The translations under genes were made by a program, and so were the position numbers. DNA of 57,781 nt from a virus: IMG/VR virus record IMGVR_UViG_3300032326_000646, positions 1 through 57,781 of that record; one strand, 5' to 3'. The notes beneath the pieces are model-generated. The model searched no databases and had not been told where the DNA came from. It saw only the letters and a list, made by a program, of their open reading frames with translations. Positions 13,635 to 20,859 of this stretch are shown here, piece after piece (position 1 is the first letter of the stretch; each line of letters begins with the position of its first letter).

Positions 13635-14081
13635 ATGGCTAAAATATCAATTCCATCAGTTAAGAGTCTATTTCAAACTGGAGATAGGCCTACTCAAGAA
13701 AACTATGAAGATTTAATCGATACCGCTTCAGCCCAGGCAACAGACTTGGGTTCAGCAGGTAACAATGAAAACACAATCACTGGTATTGAGAACGTAACTG
13801 TTATTGATAACTTTGACGCTACAGTTTGGCGTATGGTCAAGTATATTGTTTCAATATCAAAGACCTCTGCAGGGGACAACAAGTTCTATGCAACCGAACT
13901 AACAATTCTCGTTGACGGTACAAATGTAAATGTCAGCGAATACGGAACAATCGACAATGATGGGAATATTGGCACCATTAATGTCTCTCGCACTGGAAAT
14001 ACCGTGGCCTTAACCGTCACTCCAGAACCTGCGATCAAGCCAGTCACAGTTCGTTTCGCACGAATTGGACTTAAGGCATAA
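13635..14081 (+). CDS. Fibre-associated protein, 148 aa
   Basis: The N-terminus is SIPSVKSLFQTGDRPTQENY, a motif often at the start of small fibre proteins. The C-terminal half (YIVSISKTSAGDNKFYATEL, then TILVDGTNVNVSEYGTIDND) matches in order and spacing the C-terminal domain of the 548-aa fibre that follows (YLVKVAYGTHTEISKVLLTL, then ITEYGIVGTNGS). The two proteins therefore share a C-terminal beta-domain, perhaps used for trimer capping or mutual contact. Confidence 0.7.
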   Translation: MAKISIPSVKSLFQTGDRPTQENYEDLIDTASAQATDLGSAGNNENTITGIENVTVIDNFDATVWRMVKYIVSISKTSAGDNKFYATELTILVDGTNVNVSEYGTIDNDGNIGTINVSRTGNTVALTVTPEPAIKPVTVRFARIGLKA

Positions 14082-14097
14082 CTAAGGAGATATAAAA

Positions 14098-15744
14098 ATG
14101 GCAACAGTAAATAAAGATTTTAAGATTAAGAGTGGACTTATCGTTGAAGGCCTACAAGGTACAATCAACGGTGAGACAATTCTTACAGAAGTAGCAGGAG
14201 ATCAATACATCCTTGACCTCATTAGCGGAGAAACACTTATCAAGTCTGTTGATACTGATGATTTTACAGTAACCGCTGGACTACTTACAGTAGCAGCAGG
14301 TTCAGACATTGCAAGAAGTGGTGACATCACCAATGCAATTGATGCACTTACAACAGACGTAATTGAAGAAGGTATTAATAACCAGTACTTTACAACAGCA
14401 AGAGTTGACTCACACCTTTCAGGTGGAGCAGGAATTGACTACCAAGCAGGAACAATCTCTGTTGCTACTGGAACTGGTATCACTTTAGAACAAAATGATT
14501 TTATTGCAATTGACCGTAATACAGTAGACAACTGGTACGATGCAAACGGTGCAGCATCAGCAGCACAGGCTGCAGCAGAACTAACTGCTTCAGGAGATGC
14601 AACAACTAAGGCTAACGCAGCAGAGCAGAATGCTAAGGACTATGCAGACGACTTGATCAATGATGCATCAAACCTTTCAACAGAGGTTTGGTCAGCATAC
14701 AAGACAAACACAGAAATTGGTTTGGCTCAAGCAGCAGCAGAACTACATGCAGACAATGCAATTGCTGCACTCGTAGATTCAGCACCAGCAACCCTTGACA
14801 CTCTTAACGAGTTGGCTCAGGCACTTCAGGATAATCCAGATATTATCTCTGACCTTCAAGATATTGCAGCAGGCAAGCAAGATACGCTAACAGCAGGATC
14901 AAACATTGAAATTACTGGACTAAACGTAATCAATGTAACTGGTCTAGATGCAGCAGATATTTCAGACTTTAACACTGCAGCACTTTCAGCAACAGCAGCA
15001 GCATACGATGTTGCAGGAGCAGCAGCCACAGCACAAGGCAACGCCGAAGACTACGCTGATGGACTTGCAGTTAACTACGATGCAGCAGGTTCTGCTTCAA
15101 CAGCACAGACTAATGCTGAATCTTTTGCTACAAATGCAATTAATGCACTTGACACAGACGATATTGAAGAGGGTTCAACTAATCTTTACTTCACAGAGCA
15201 ACGTGCAAAAGATGTAGCACAAGGTCTTCTTGTTCAAGCAACAAAGACTAATATCTCTATTACATCAGATCCAATGGGTGGAATAATTATCACTGCAGAA
15301 AACGGTGTAGCAGATTCTGATACTGATGACCTTGATGAAGGTACAACAAACAAGTACTTTACAGATGTTCGTGCAGTAGACGCTCTTGAAGCAGTTGTTC
15401 CAAACTTTACAGCAGTTGAGTTAAACTCAGTTGCTAAGCAGGTCGCAGCAACACTTTCAGCACCAACAGCAGGAATTCAAGTAGCACACGCCTTCGCAAA
15501 GGCTGACTACCGTTCAGCAGAATACCTTGTAAAGGTTGCCTACGGAACACATACTGAAATCTCAAAGGTCCTTTTGACACTTGATTCTTCAGATAACATT
15601 GCAATTACTGAATACGGAATTGTTGGAACAAATGGCTCAGCGTCATCAATTTCAGCAGGCGTTTCAGGAGCAAATGTACAACTTCAAGTAACAACTGCCA
15701 ACGTTAACTCAACAGTTACTGTTGTCGGAACATTGCTTGCGTAA
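14098..15744 (+). CDS. Long tail fibre, 548 aa
   Basis: AAGGAG seven bases before the ATG. N-terminal anchor MATVNKDFKIKSGLIVEG (shared with the gene at 15780), then repeats of the type DVIEEGINNQYFTTARV and DIEEGSTNLYFTEQRAKDV, Ala-rich coiled-coil stretches (AAELTASGDATTKANAAEQN) and APATLDTLNELAQALQDNPD, a motif common in T4-like and cyanophage fibres. The C-terminal domain is the same as in the preceding protein. A trimeric receptor-binding fibre is the likely role. Its codons are less AT-rich than those of the neighbouring enzyme genes. Confidence 0.85.
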   Translation: MATVNKDFKIKSGLIVEGLQGTINGETILTEVAGDQYILDLISGETLIKSVDTDDFTVTAGLLTVAAGSDIARSGDITNAIDALTTDVIEEGINNQYFTTARVDSHLSGGAGIDYQAGTISVATGTGITLEQNDFIAIDRNTVDNWYDANGAASAAQAAAELTASGDATTKANAAEQNAKDYADDLINDASNLSTEVWSAYKTNTEIGLAQAAAELHADNAIAALVDSAPATLDTLNELAQALQDNPDIISDLQDIAAGKQDTLTAGSNIEITGLNVINVTGLDAADISDFNTAALSATAAAYDVAGAAATAQGNAEDYADGLAVNYDAAGSASTAQTNAESFATNAINALDTDDIEEGSTNLYFTEQRAKDVAQGLLVQATKTNISITSDPMGGIIITAENGVADSDTDDLDEGTTNKYFTDVRAVDALEAVVPNFTAVELNSVAKQVAATLSAPTAGIQVAHAFAKADYRSAEYLVKVAYGTHTEISKVLLTLDSSDNIAITEYGIVGTNGSASSISAGVSGANVQLQVTTANVNSTVTVVGTLLA

Positions 15745-15779
15745 TAAAAAATAAAAATAGTTGGAAGAGGGAGTAGTAA

Positions 15780-16229
15780 ATGGCAACAGTCGATAAAGAC
15801 TTCAAGGTCAAGAATGGGTTAGTCGTTGCAAACGGCGGTACATTCGGAGATGCAGTAACAGTAGGAGCCCCAACTCTTGCTGATCATGCAACAACCAAGG
15901 AGTATGTAGATTCAAAATCTATGGCAGTTGGACCTACTCCTCCTTCTTCACCAACTAATGGTACCCAGTGGTTAGACACTGGAACAAACAGAGTTAATTT
16001 TTATTACAATGGTTCTTGGTACACCCAAGCAACTATTGATGATACAAATAACTTACCACAACACATTCACGATACCGCAATTGATGGAACTGGTTTCATA
16101 GTATCTCAGTTCTATGAAGGCGGATCATTTAACAGCCCATTGGGTGTAGGTTTGGATGCAGGTGGACCCTCCACAACAGAGTGGACAGTTGTATTTGATG
16201 GCGGTAGTGTAGTAGATAACTTCAATTAA
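15780..16229 (+). CDS. Short tail fibre-like protein, 149 aa
   Basis: MATVDKDFKVKNGLVVANGG duplicates the anchor of the 548-aa fibre; then comes ATTKEYVDSKSMAVGPTPPS and a tip region with NRVNFYYNGSWYTQATIDD. The short length suggests an alternative or accessory fibre attached by the same anchor. A purine-rich GGAAGAGGGAG lies seven or more bases before the ATG. Confidence 0.7.
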   Translation: MATVDKDFKVKNGLVVANGGTFGDAVTVGAPTLADHATTKEYVDSKSMAVGPTPPSSPTNGTQWLDTGTNRVNFYYNGSWYTQATIDDTNNLPQHIHDTAIDGTGFIVSQFYEGGSFNSPLGVGLDAGGPSTTEWTVVFDGGSVVDNFN

Positions 16230-16235
16230 AATTGA

Positions 16236-16244
16236 TGTTATAAT
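16236..16244 (+). promoter_or_regulatory. Extended -10 promoter with structured leader
   Basis: TGTTATAAT, followed by a leader with the ATGGG/CCCAT hairpin (16256-16270) and AAGGAG at 16271-16276 before the ATG at 16286. A leadered, Shine-Dalgarno-type start. The hairpin abuts the ribosome binding site and could protect the 5' end. Confidence 0.6.
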
Positions 16245-16285
16245 AATATAAGAAAATGGGCAGCCCCCATAAGGAGAAATAAAAT

Positions 16286-17863
16286 ATGGCAACAAGAATG
16301 CAACAGCGCAGAGGAACTGCAGCACAATGGACGGCTGCAAACCCAGTATTGGCAGCAGGTGAAATTGGTTTTGAAACAGATACAAATAAGTTTAAGATGG
16401 GTAATGGTTCCTCAGCATGGTCTGCATTGACATACTTTGCTAACGCAGCAGAACTAGCAGCCATTATTGATGGCGCACCATTAGCGCTTGATACTCTTAA
16501 TGAGTTAGCAGCAGCACTTGGTGACGACCCAAACTTCCTAACATCATTAGCAACAAATGCAAGAGTTGATCAAATAGTCCTTAATGGGCAATCAGTAACT
16601 ACTCAAGCAATTACTAAGGCAGAGTCAGAACTTTTAAGCCATGCACAAGACGAAACAAATATTCATGGAATTGCAAACACAGCAGATCTTGCAACAAAGA
16701 CATATGCAGAAGGCGCTGCAGATGCTGCAGTAGATGCTGCAATAGCAGCACTAACAAAGTCTTCAGTAGGTCTATCAAACGTAGACGATACACAAGATGC
16801 TTTTAAGCCAGTTTCAGCAGCACAGGCTTCCGCAATTGCTACAGCAAAAACTGAGGCTATTACAGCAGCAGGCCAAGCAGCAGATACTAAGATTTCAGAT
16901 CATAATACTGATGAAACAAATGTACATGGTATTCCAGATACATCTGTTCTCGTAACACAAACAGAACTTACAAATGCTATTGCAGGTGTAACAGTGGATC
17001 AGTCAGAACTTGCTGGAACAGGTCTTCTATGGGATGGTGTTAATGAGCAATTTACTATTGACACAACAGTTGCAACTAAGACATATGCAGATAGCGCTGT
17101 TTCAACTCACAATGATGAAACCACATCTGTTCACGGTATTTCAGATACAGCACAACTAGCATATAAGAATGCAGCAAATCAAACATTTACAGGAAATCTA
17201 GAAGTTGACGGAAACCTTGTTGTTGATGGAGACATCACAGTTAATGGTGGAAGTTTTAACGCATCAGCAACATCTATCACAATCGAAGATAATATGGTTC
17301 AACTTGCTCACCAGAATGCAGCAAACACTGTAGACCTTGGTCTTGTGGTTGCATATACAGAAGGCGTAGTTGGAAAGCATTCGGGTATCGTAAGAGACGT
17401 ATCTGATGATAAGTGGAAGTTGTTTAAGGGTGTAACAACAGAACCTTCAACAACTGTAGACTTTACTCAGGGATCATTTGATGATCTTAAGGTTGCAGCA
17501 CTTGAGGCAACAACAGTAACCCCATCTTCTGGTATCGTATTCTCAGACGGTACACAGACAAAGTTGGGAGTTCCATCTGTAACAACATTTGCAACAGCAA
17601 TCTCATCATCTGCAACATTAGCAGCAGGAGAAGCAGACAAGTTTGTTCCACTAACTGGAGCAGTTACAATCACACTTCCTGCAACAGGATACTCAACTGG
17701 ACAGTCAATTGACTTCTATCAGGAATCAGGCACAGGAGCACAATTTGCCTCAACAAATAGCGTTGTCGGTACACCAGGTTTGAAGTTTAGAACTACAAAC
17801 TCAGTAGTAACAGCAATGAAGACTTCAAGTGGATGGTTGGTCTTCGGAGACCTATCAGCATAA
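16286..17863 (+). CDS. Tail fibre with Mtd-like N-terminal domain, 525 aa
   Basis: RMQQRRGTAAQWTAANPVLA followed by AGEIGFETDTNKFKMGNGSS is the N-terminal signature of major-tropism-determinant-type and many aquatic phage fibres. Then APLALDTLNELAAALGDDPN, repeats of DETNIHGI, DETNVHGI and ETTSVHGI (three related units), LEVDGNLVVDGDITVNGG shaft strands and a C-terminal Ser/Thr-rich head (GAVTITLPATGYSTGQSIDF) complete the fibre. Receptor recognition is expected. No reverse transcriptase or variable repeat is visible in the window. Confidence 0.85.
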   Translation: MATRMQQRRGTAAQWTAANPVLAAGEIGFETDTNKFKMGNGSSAWSALTYFANAAELAAIIDGAPLALDTLNELAAALGDDPNFLTSLATNARVDQIVLNGQSVTTQAITKAESELLSHAQDETNIHGIANTADLATKTYAEGAADAAVDAAIAALTKSSVGLSNVDDTQDAFKPVSAAQASAIATAKTEAITAAGQAADTKISDHNTDETNVHGIPDTSVLVTQTELTNAIAGVTVDQSELAGTGLLWDGVNEQFTIDTTVATKTYADSAVSTHNDETTSVHGISDTAQLAYKNAANQTFTGNLEVDGNLVVDGDITVNGGSFNASATSITIEDNMVQLAHQNAANTVDLGLVVAYTEGVVGKHSGIVRDVSDDKWKLFKGVTTEPSTTVDFTQGSFDDLKVAALEATTVTPSSGIVFSDGTQTKLGVPSVTTFATAISSSATLAAGEADKFVPLTGAVTITLPATGYSTGQSIDFYQESGTGAQFASTNSVVGTPGLKFRTTNSVVTAMKTSSGWLVFGDLSA

Positions 17864-17887
17864 TTTAGAAAAACAAAGGGGAACAAT

Positions 17888-19096
17888 ATGTCAAAGCAAG
17901 CAGGTAGAATGAGTCAAGGAGCAAACGACTTTTTGGCTCCAGGAACACCAACAATAACATCAGTAACAGATGTTGGAACAAACAGAGCATACAATAATGG
18001 TGCAGTAGATGTAGCATTCAATCCAACAGGCGTATATTCAGCATCATCTTATACGGTTCTATCTAGTAGCGGACAAACTGTTACTGGATCTTCTTCCCCT
18101 ATTCGTGTAGAAAATCTTTTGTCTGCAACAGCCTATACATTTACAGTTAAGGCTGCAAATGATGGCGGTGAGTCTGCATATTCTTCAGCCTCATCCCCAG
18201 TTACTGTAACAACTGTTCCAGCAACACCTTCAGCACCATCAGCATCTTCTCCATCAGCAGGAACAGACAGCGTTTCTTGGAGCGCACCAGCAAATGGTGG
18301 AAAAGCAATTACTAATTATCGTTGGTCATCATCAGATGGAAAGGCTGGGGACACCTCTGGTCTCTCAGCAAGTGTTGGCCAAGAGCAGGGAACTGCACAA
18401 ACATACAACGTATATGCTACAAATGCTAACGGAAACTCAGCCACATCTCCTGCATCAGGATCTGTCACTACGGTATTCTCTGCATTCGGTGCCTTCGGTG
18501 CTTTTGGAGCCTTTAGTGCATTCGGTGCCTTCGGTGCTTTTGGAGCCTTTAGTGCATTCGGTGCTTTTGGAGCCTTTAGTGCCTTCGGTGCTTTTGGAGC
18601 CTTCGGTGCTTATAACAAGTCTATAAGCATGCACACATTAGTTCTAACTACACAAGGATTTACACAAGCCTCAAATCTTCAGGTAGGAGATCAACTTGTT
18701 TCTACAGAAGTTCCTGGATTGGGAATTGATTTTACAATGCAAGATATTCAAAACTGGACAGGAAATCCATCAGAACTTCAAATGGTTCCTGATAAAGTTA
18801 CAACAATTAGACACATCGGGTCTTCACAAGCAGAACAGGCTGTTTCTATTAACGGAGAATTCTATTCAGGATCTCACTATATGCTAGTAAAGAGAGATGG
18901 CATTTCTAGAATGATTGCAAGTAGAGACCTTTTGACTACAGACGAATTATGGTCTTCAGACATAAATACTTGGACTCCTATAGTTGAGTTAACAATTTCA
19001 GATATTCCTCATGAGGTTATATCTATCAACTGTGAACCTTATGACATGTTCTATACAGATCATTTCTTGGTTTACGACGGTTATCAAACAGAATAG
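17888..19096 (+). CDS. Fibronectin-III / FGA-repeat / Hint-like fibre, 402 aa
   Basis: AAGGGG lies about six bases before the ATG. Residues 15-195 hold two fibronectin type III-like domains (SSYTVLSSSGQTVTGSSSPI, then SVSWSAPANGGKAITNYRW). Residues about 198-240 are (F-G/S-A) tripeptides. Residues 240-402 look like a Hint (hedgehog/intein) domain: KSISMHTLVLTTQGF (N-terminal block, Ser in place of Cys), LQVGDQLVS, SGSHYMLVKRDG (His of block B), and EVISINCEPYDMFYTDHFLV (C-terminal block). The usual C-terminal His-Asn is replaced by Tyr-Asp, so full splicing is unlikely; N-terminal cleavage or a purely structural role is possible. Confidence 0.75.
   Translation: MSKQAGRMSQGANDFLAPGTPTITSVTDVGTNRAYNNGAVDVAFNPTGVYSASSYTVLSSSGQTVTGSSSPIRVENLLSATAYTFTVKAANDGGESAYSSASSPVTVTTVPATPSAPSASSPSAGTDSVSWSAPANGGKAITNYRWSSSDGKAGDTSGLSASVGQEQGTAQTYNVYATNANGNSATSPASGSVTTVFSAFGAFGAFGAFSAFGAFGAFGAFSAFGAFGAFSAFGAFGAFGAYNKSISMHTLVLTTQGFTQASNLQVGDQLVSTEVPGLGIDFTMQDIQNWTGNPSELQMVPDKVTTIRHIGSSQAEQAVSINGEFYSGSHYMLVKRDGISRMIASRDLLTTDELWSSDINTWTPIVELTISDIPHEVISINCEPYDMFYTDHFLVYDGYQTE
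18478..18612 (+). repeat. 9-bp-period repeat coding (FGA/FSA)n
   Basis: Units such as TTCGGTGCC, TTTGGAGCC and TTTAGTGCA alternate. A 36-bp block occurs twice, followed by a shortened 27-bp version, so copy number is probably variable. Confidence 0.8.
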
Positions 19097-19104
19097 AAAT
19101 ATCT

Positions 19105-19611
19105 GTGCTTGAACTTGTAGACACTTCGGGTATTAAAAACCTTGAATATCCAAAAGAACTTTCTGGAGCCTGGGTTTACTATGTTTTTTTTAAAAATCAT
19201 AAAAATTTAGGTGGAATAGTTTGTGCTTATTTTAATGATAAGTATCCAAGCGGGTCTGTTTATGTAGGAGATCAAATACTAAATGATTATCCCGATGTTT
19301 ACGGTACATGGAAAAAAGATGATGAGTTTAACAAAGTTGTTATGGATAGGGTTGCGGTTTCCCCAATTCTTAGGAATAAAGGTATTGGAAGAGCGGCAGT
19401 ATTTTATGGAGCAAAAGTTCTAGAGTCTTGTTTTAATAAAAAAGTTTCTCACGAGTATGGTTCTGAAATTGGAAATAGGCTTTATACATCTGCTTTTAGT
19501 GTTGATATTGTTGAAGATACATCTGTAGAAAATTCAATAGACTTAAAAGAAGATCTTTTTTATCAGCCTATATACCCGTATATATTTTTTGGCAGAAGGG
19601 TTTCAAAATGA
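19105..19611 (+). CDS. GNAT-type acetyltransferase-like protein, 168 aa
   Basis: GTG start eight bases after the fibre stop; no strong ribosome binding site, so re-initiation is likely. VMDRVAVSPILRNKGIGRAA contains the V-x-P-x-x-R-x-K-G-I-G acetyl-CoA loop (motif A) of GNAT enzymes, followed by helix VFYGAKVLESCF. The N-terminal half and the C-terminal 50 residues are not typical. It could acetylate a sugar or an amine on the fibre or in the host. AT-rich, and located just after a repeat-type fibre, as in the cassette after module A. Confidence 0.7.
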   Translation: MLELVDTSGIKNLEYPKELSGAWVYYVFFKNHKNLGGIVCAYFNDKYPSGSVYVGDQILNDYPDVYGTWKKDDEFNKVVMDRVAVSPILRNKGIGRAAVFYGAKVLESCFNKKVSHEYGSEIGNRLYTSAFSVDIVEDTSVENSIDLKEDLFYQPIYPYIFFGRRVSK

Positions 19612-20024
19612 TTAGTTATAACGTTAGTAATATAAATGAAAACATTTTAAATTCAATAATTCATCAAGTAAAGTTTATGTGCAAAGAAAATAATATAAAT
19701 TATGAAAAACAAAAGTATAACCTTTTATTTTCTAATGAAAAAGTATTTTATAAAAACAATGATGTAAAATTTACTTCTGGAATGAAAAAATACTTATGTT
19801 TTTATGGAAAAATATATTTAAATAAAAAAGAAATAATTGTTGAAAAAATACATTCAGAAAATGACTTATTTGTTTTTACTCCAGAAAGTAATGATATTCT
19901 AATAATCTCTGGAGGCATAGATAATTCAACAATAGTAAAAGATGATGAAGAGTTGTTGCATTTTTATGTTGCCCCAAGCCATTTACTTGAGTTACAAGAT
20001 CCAAAATTGTGGCAAAGACTTTAA
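19608..20024 (+). CDS. Unrecognised protein, 138 aa
   Basis: ATGA overlap with the GNAT-like gene. Strongly AT-rich DNA; the protein is rich in Asn, Lys and Ile. The C-terminal part, DILIISGGIDNSTIVKDDEE followed by LLHFYVAPSHLLELQDP, looks like the last strands of a small beta-barrel, perhaps a degenerate cupin or oxygenase fold, but no metal triad can be assigned. Its role is unknown; context suggests a partner of the GNAT-like enzyme. Confidence 0.55.
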   Translation: MISYNVSNINENILNSIIHQVKFMCKENNINYEKQKYNLLFSNEKVFYKNNDVKFTSGMKKYLCFYGKIYLNKKEIIVEKIHSENDLFVFTPESNDILIISGGIDNSTIVKDDEELLHFYVAPSHLLELQDPKLWQRL

Positions 20025-20026
20025 TA

Positions 20027-20035
20027 TGATATAAT
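20027..20035 (+). promoter_or_regulatory. Extended -10 box with short leader
   Basis: TGATATAAT 20 bases before the ATG at 20056; GAAAGG in the leader is the ribosome binding site. Confidence 0.55.
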
Positions 20036-20055
20036 TAAAATAACGAAAGGCTTAT

Positions 20056-20769
20056 ATGAATACTCTAAGATTCTTACAAATGTATCCACAATTGCTAAAT
20101 ATTGTTCCAGAGCCAGAACCAGGAACAAAAAATATTCCTTCTTGGTATAAAGAGCAGCCAGCCATTGCAGGAAGTGATATTCCTGATAGAGGAGTCATGA
20201 GGCTTACTGTAAAGAAGTGTCAGGCATTTTTTGATGCAATGGCAATGGGATATATATTAAAAGTTCCATGCGATATATATATAGACACTACTGATGGCAA
20301 TATCAATATTCAACTTCCTGCCAGTATGAACAAATTCTATTCTTTATTAATCAGCGAGCATTTAGAAGAGCAGGTATCTCATTTGCCCATAGACAAAGAC
20401 ATTTATTGTAACAAAATATTAAGAATTCATCCCACATGGATGGTTCAAACTGATAAAGGCTATAGCACATTCTTCACAAACCCAATACATCAAAGCCCGT
20501 CGCCACTAAAGGCTATTGACGCTGTAGTTGACACTGATAACTACTTTACTGATGGGCATCTTTCATTTTTAGTTAAAAAGAATTTTAAAGGAACTATAAA
20601 GCAAGGAACTCCCATGTTTCAGGTTTTTCCATTTAAAAGAGAAGATTGGACAATGGAAATAGATAAAAACTTTTCAGCAAAAAAAGTAGAAGAGCAAAGA
20701 AATAAGGTTAGATCTACTTTTCAAAATGGATATAGGCTTAAGTTTTGGCAAAAGAAAATCTTTAAGTAA
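20056..20769 (+). CDS. Conserved-looking phage protein of unknown function, 237 aa
   Basis: Contains PEPGTKNIPSWYKEQPAIAG, then CQAFFDAMAMGYILKVPCDI with YIDTTDGNINIQLP, and KFYSLLISEHLEEQVSHLP. In aquatic phages proteins with an 'IP-W-Y' start and a 'GY-I--P-DI' core occur near fibre and tailoring genes; I cannot name an activity. HxS and H pairs (HPTWMVQT, HQSPSPLKAI) are present but do not form a clear metal site. It closes the second accessory cassette and is followed by a terminator. Confidence 0.6.
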   Translation: MNTLRFLQMYPQLLNIVPEPEPGTKNIPSWYKEQPAIAGSDIPDRGVMRLTVKKCQAFFDAMAMGYILKVPCDIYIDTTDGNINIQLPASMNKFYSLLISEHLEEQVSHLPIDKDIYCNKILRIHPTWMVQTDKGYSTFFTNPIHQSPSPLKAIDAVVDTDNYFTDGHLSFLVKKNFKGTIKQGTPMFQVFPFKREDWTMEIDKNFSAKKVEEQRNKVRSTFQNGYRLKFWQKKIFK

Positions 20770-20808
20770 AACTCTAAACAATACATTTAGGGAGAGTTTT
20801 GCTTTTTT
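20768..20808 (+). terminator. Intrinsic terminator
   Basis: AAAACTCT (overlapping the stop codon) and AGAGTTTT form the outer stem; CTAAA/TTTAG can extend it inside. A GCTTTTTT tract follows. Confidence 0.65.
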
Positions 20809-20816
20809 AAAAACTC

Positions 20817-20825
20817 TGCTATAAT
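20817..20825 (+). promoter_or_regulatory. Promoter of the ribonucleotide reductase gene
   Basis: TGCTATAAT, 34 bases before the ATG at 20860. The leader has GAAAGGA as ribosome binding site. Confidence 0.6.
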
Positions 20826-20859
20826 TAAGACTTATTCCGTTTTTGAAAGGACGATACAC

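Noticed and set aside
16286-17863. Possible diversity-generating retroelement because of the Mtd-like fibre start
   Set aside because: No reverse transcriptase, template repeat or adenine-biased variable repeat is visible within the window.
20674-20859. Minus-strand frame over the RNR upstream region
   Set aside because: It covers a terminator and promoter on the plus strand and has no start signal.
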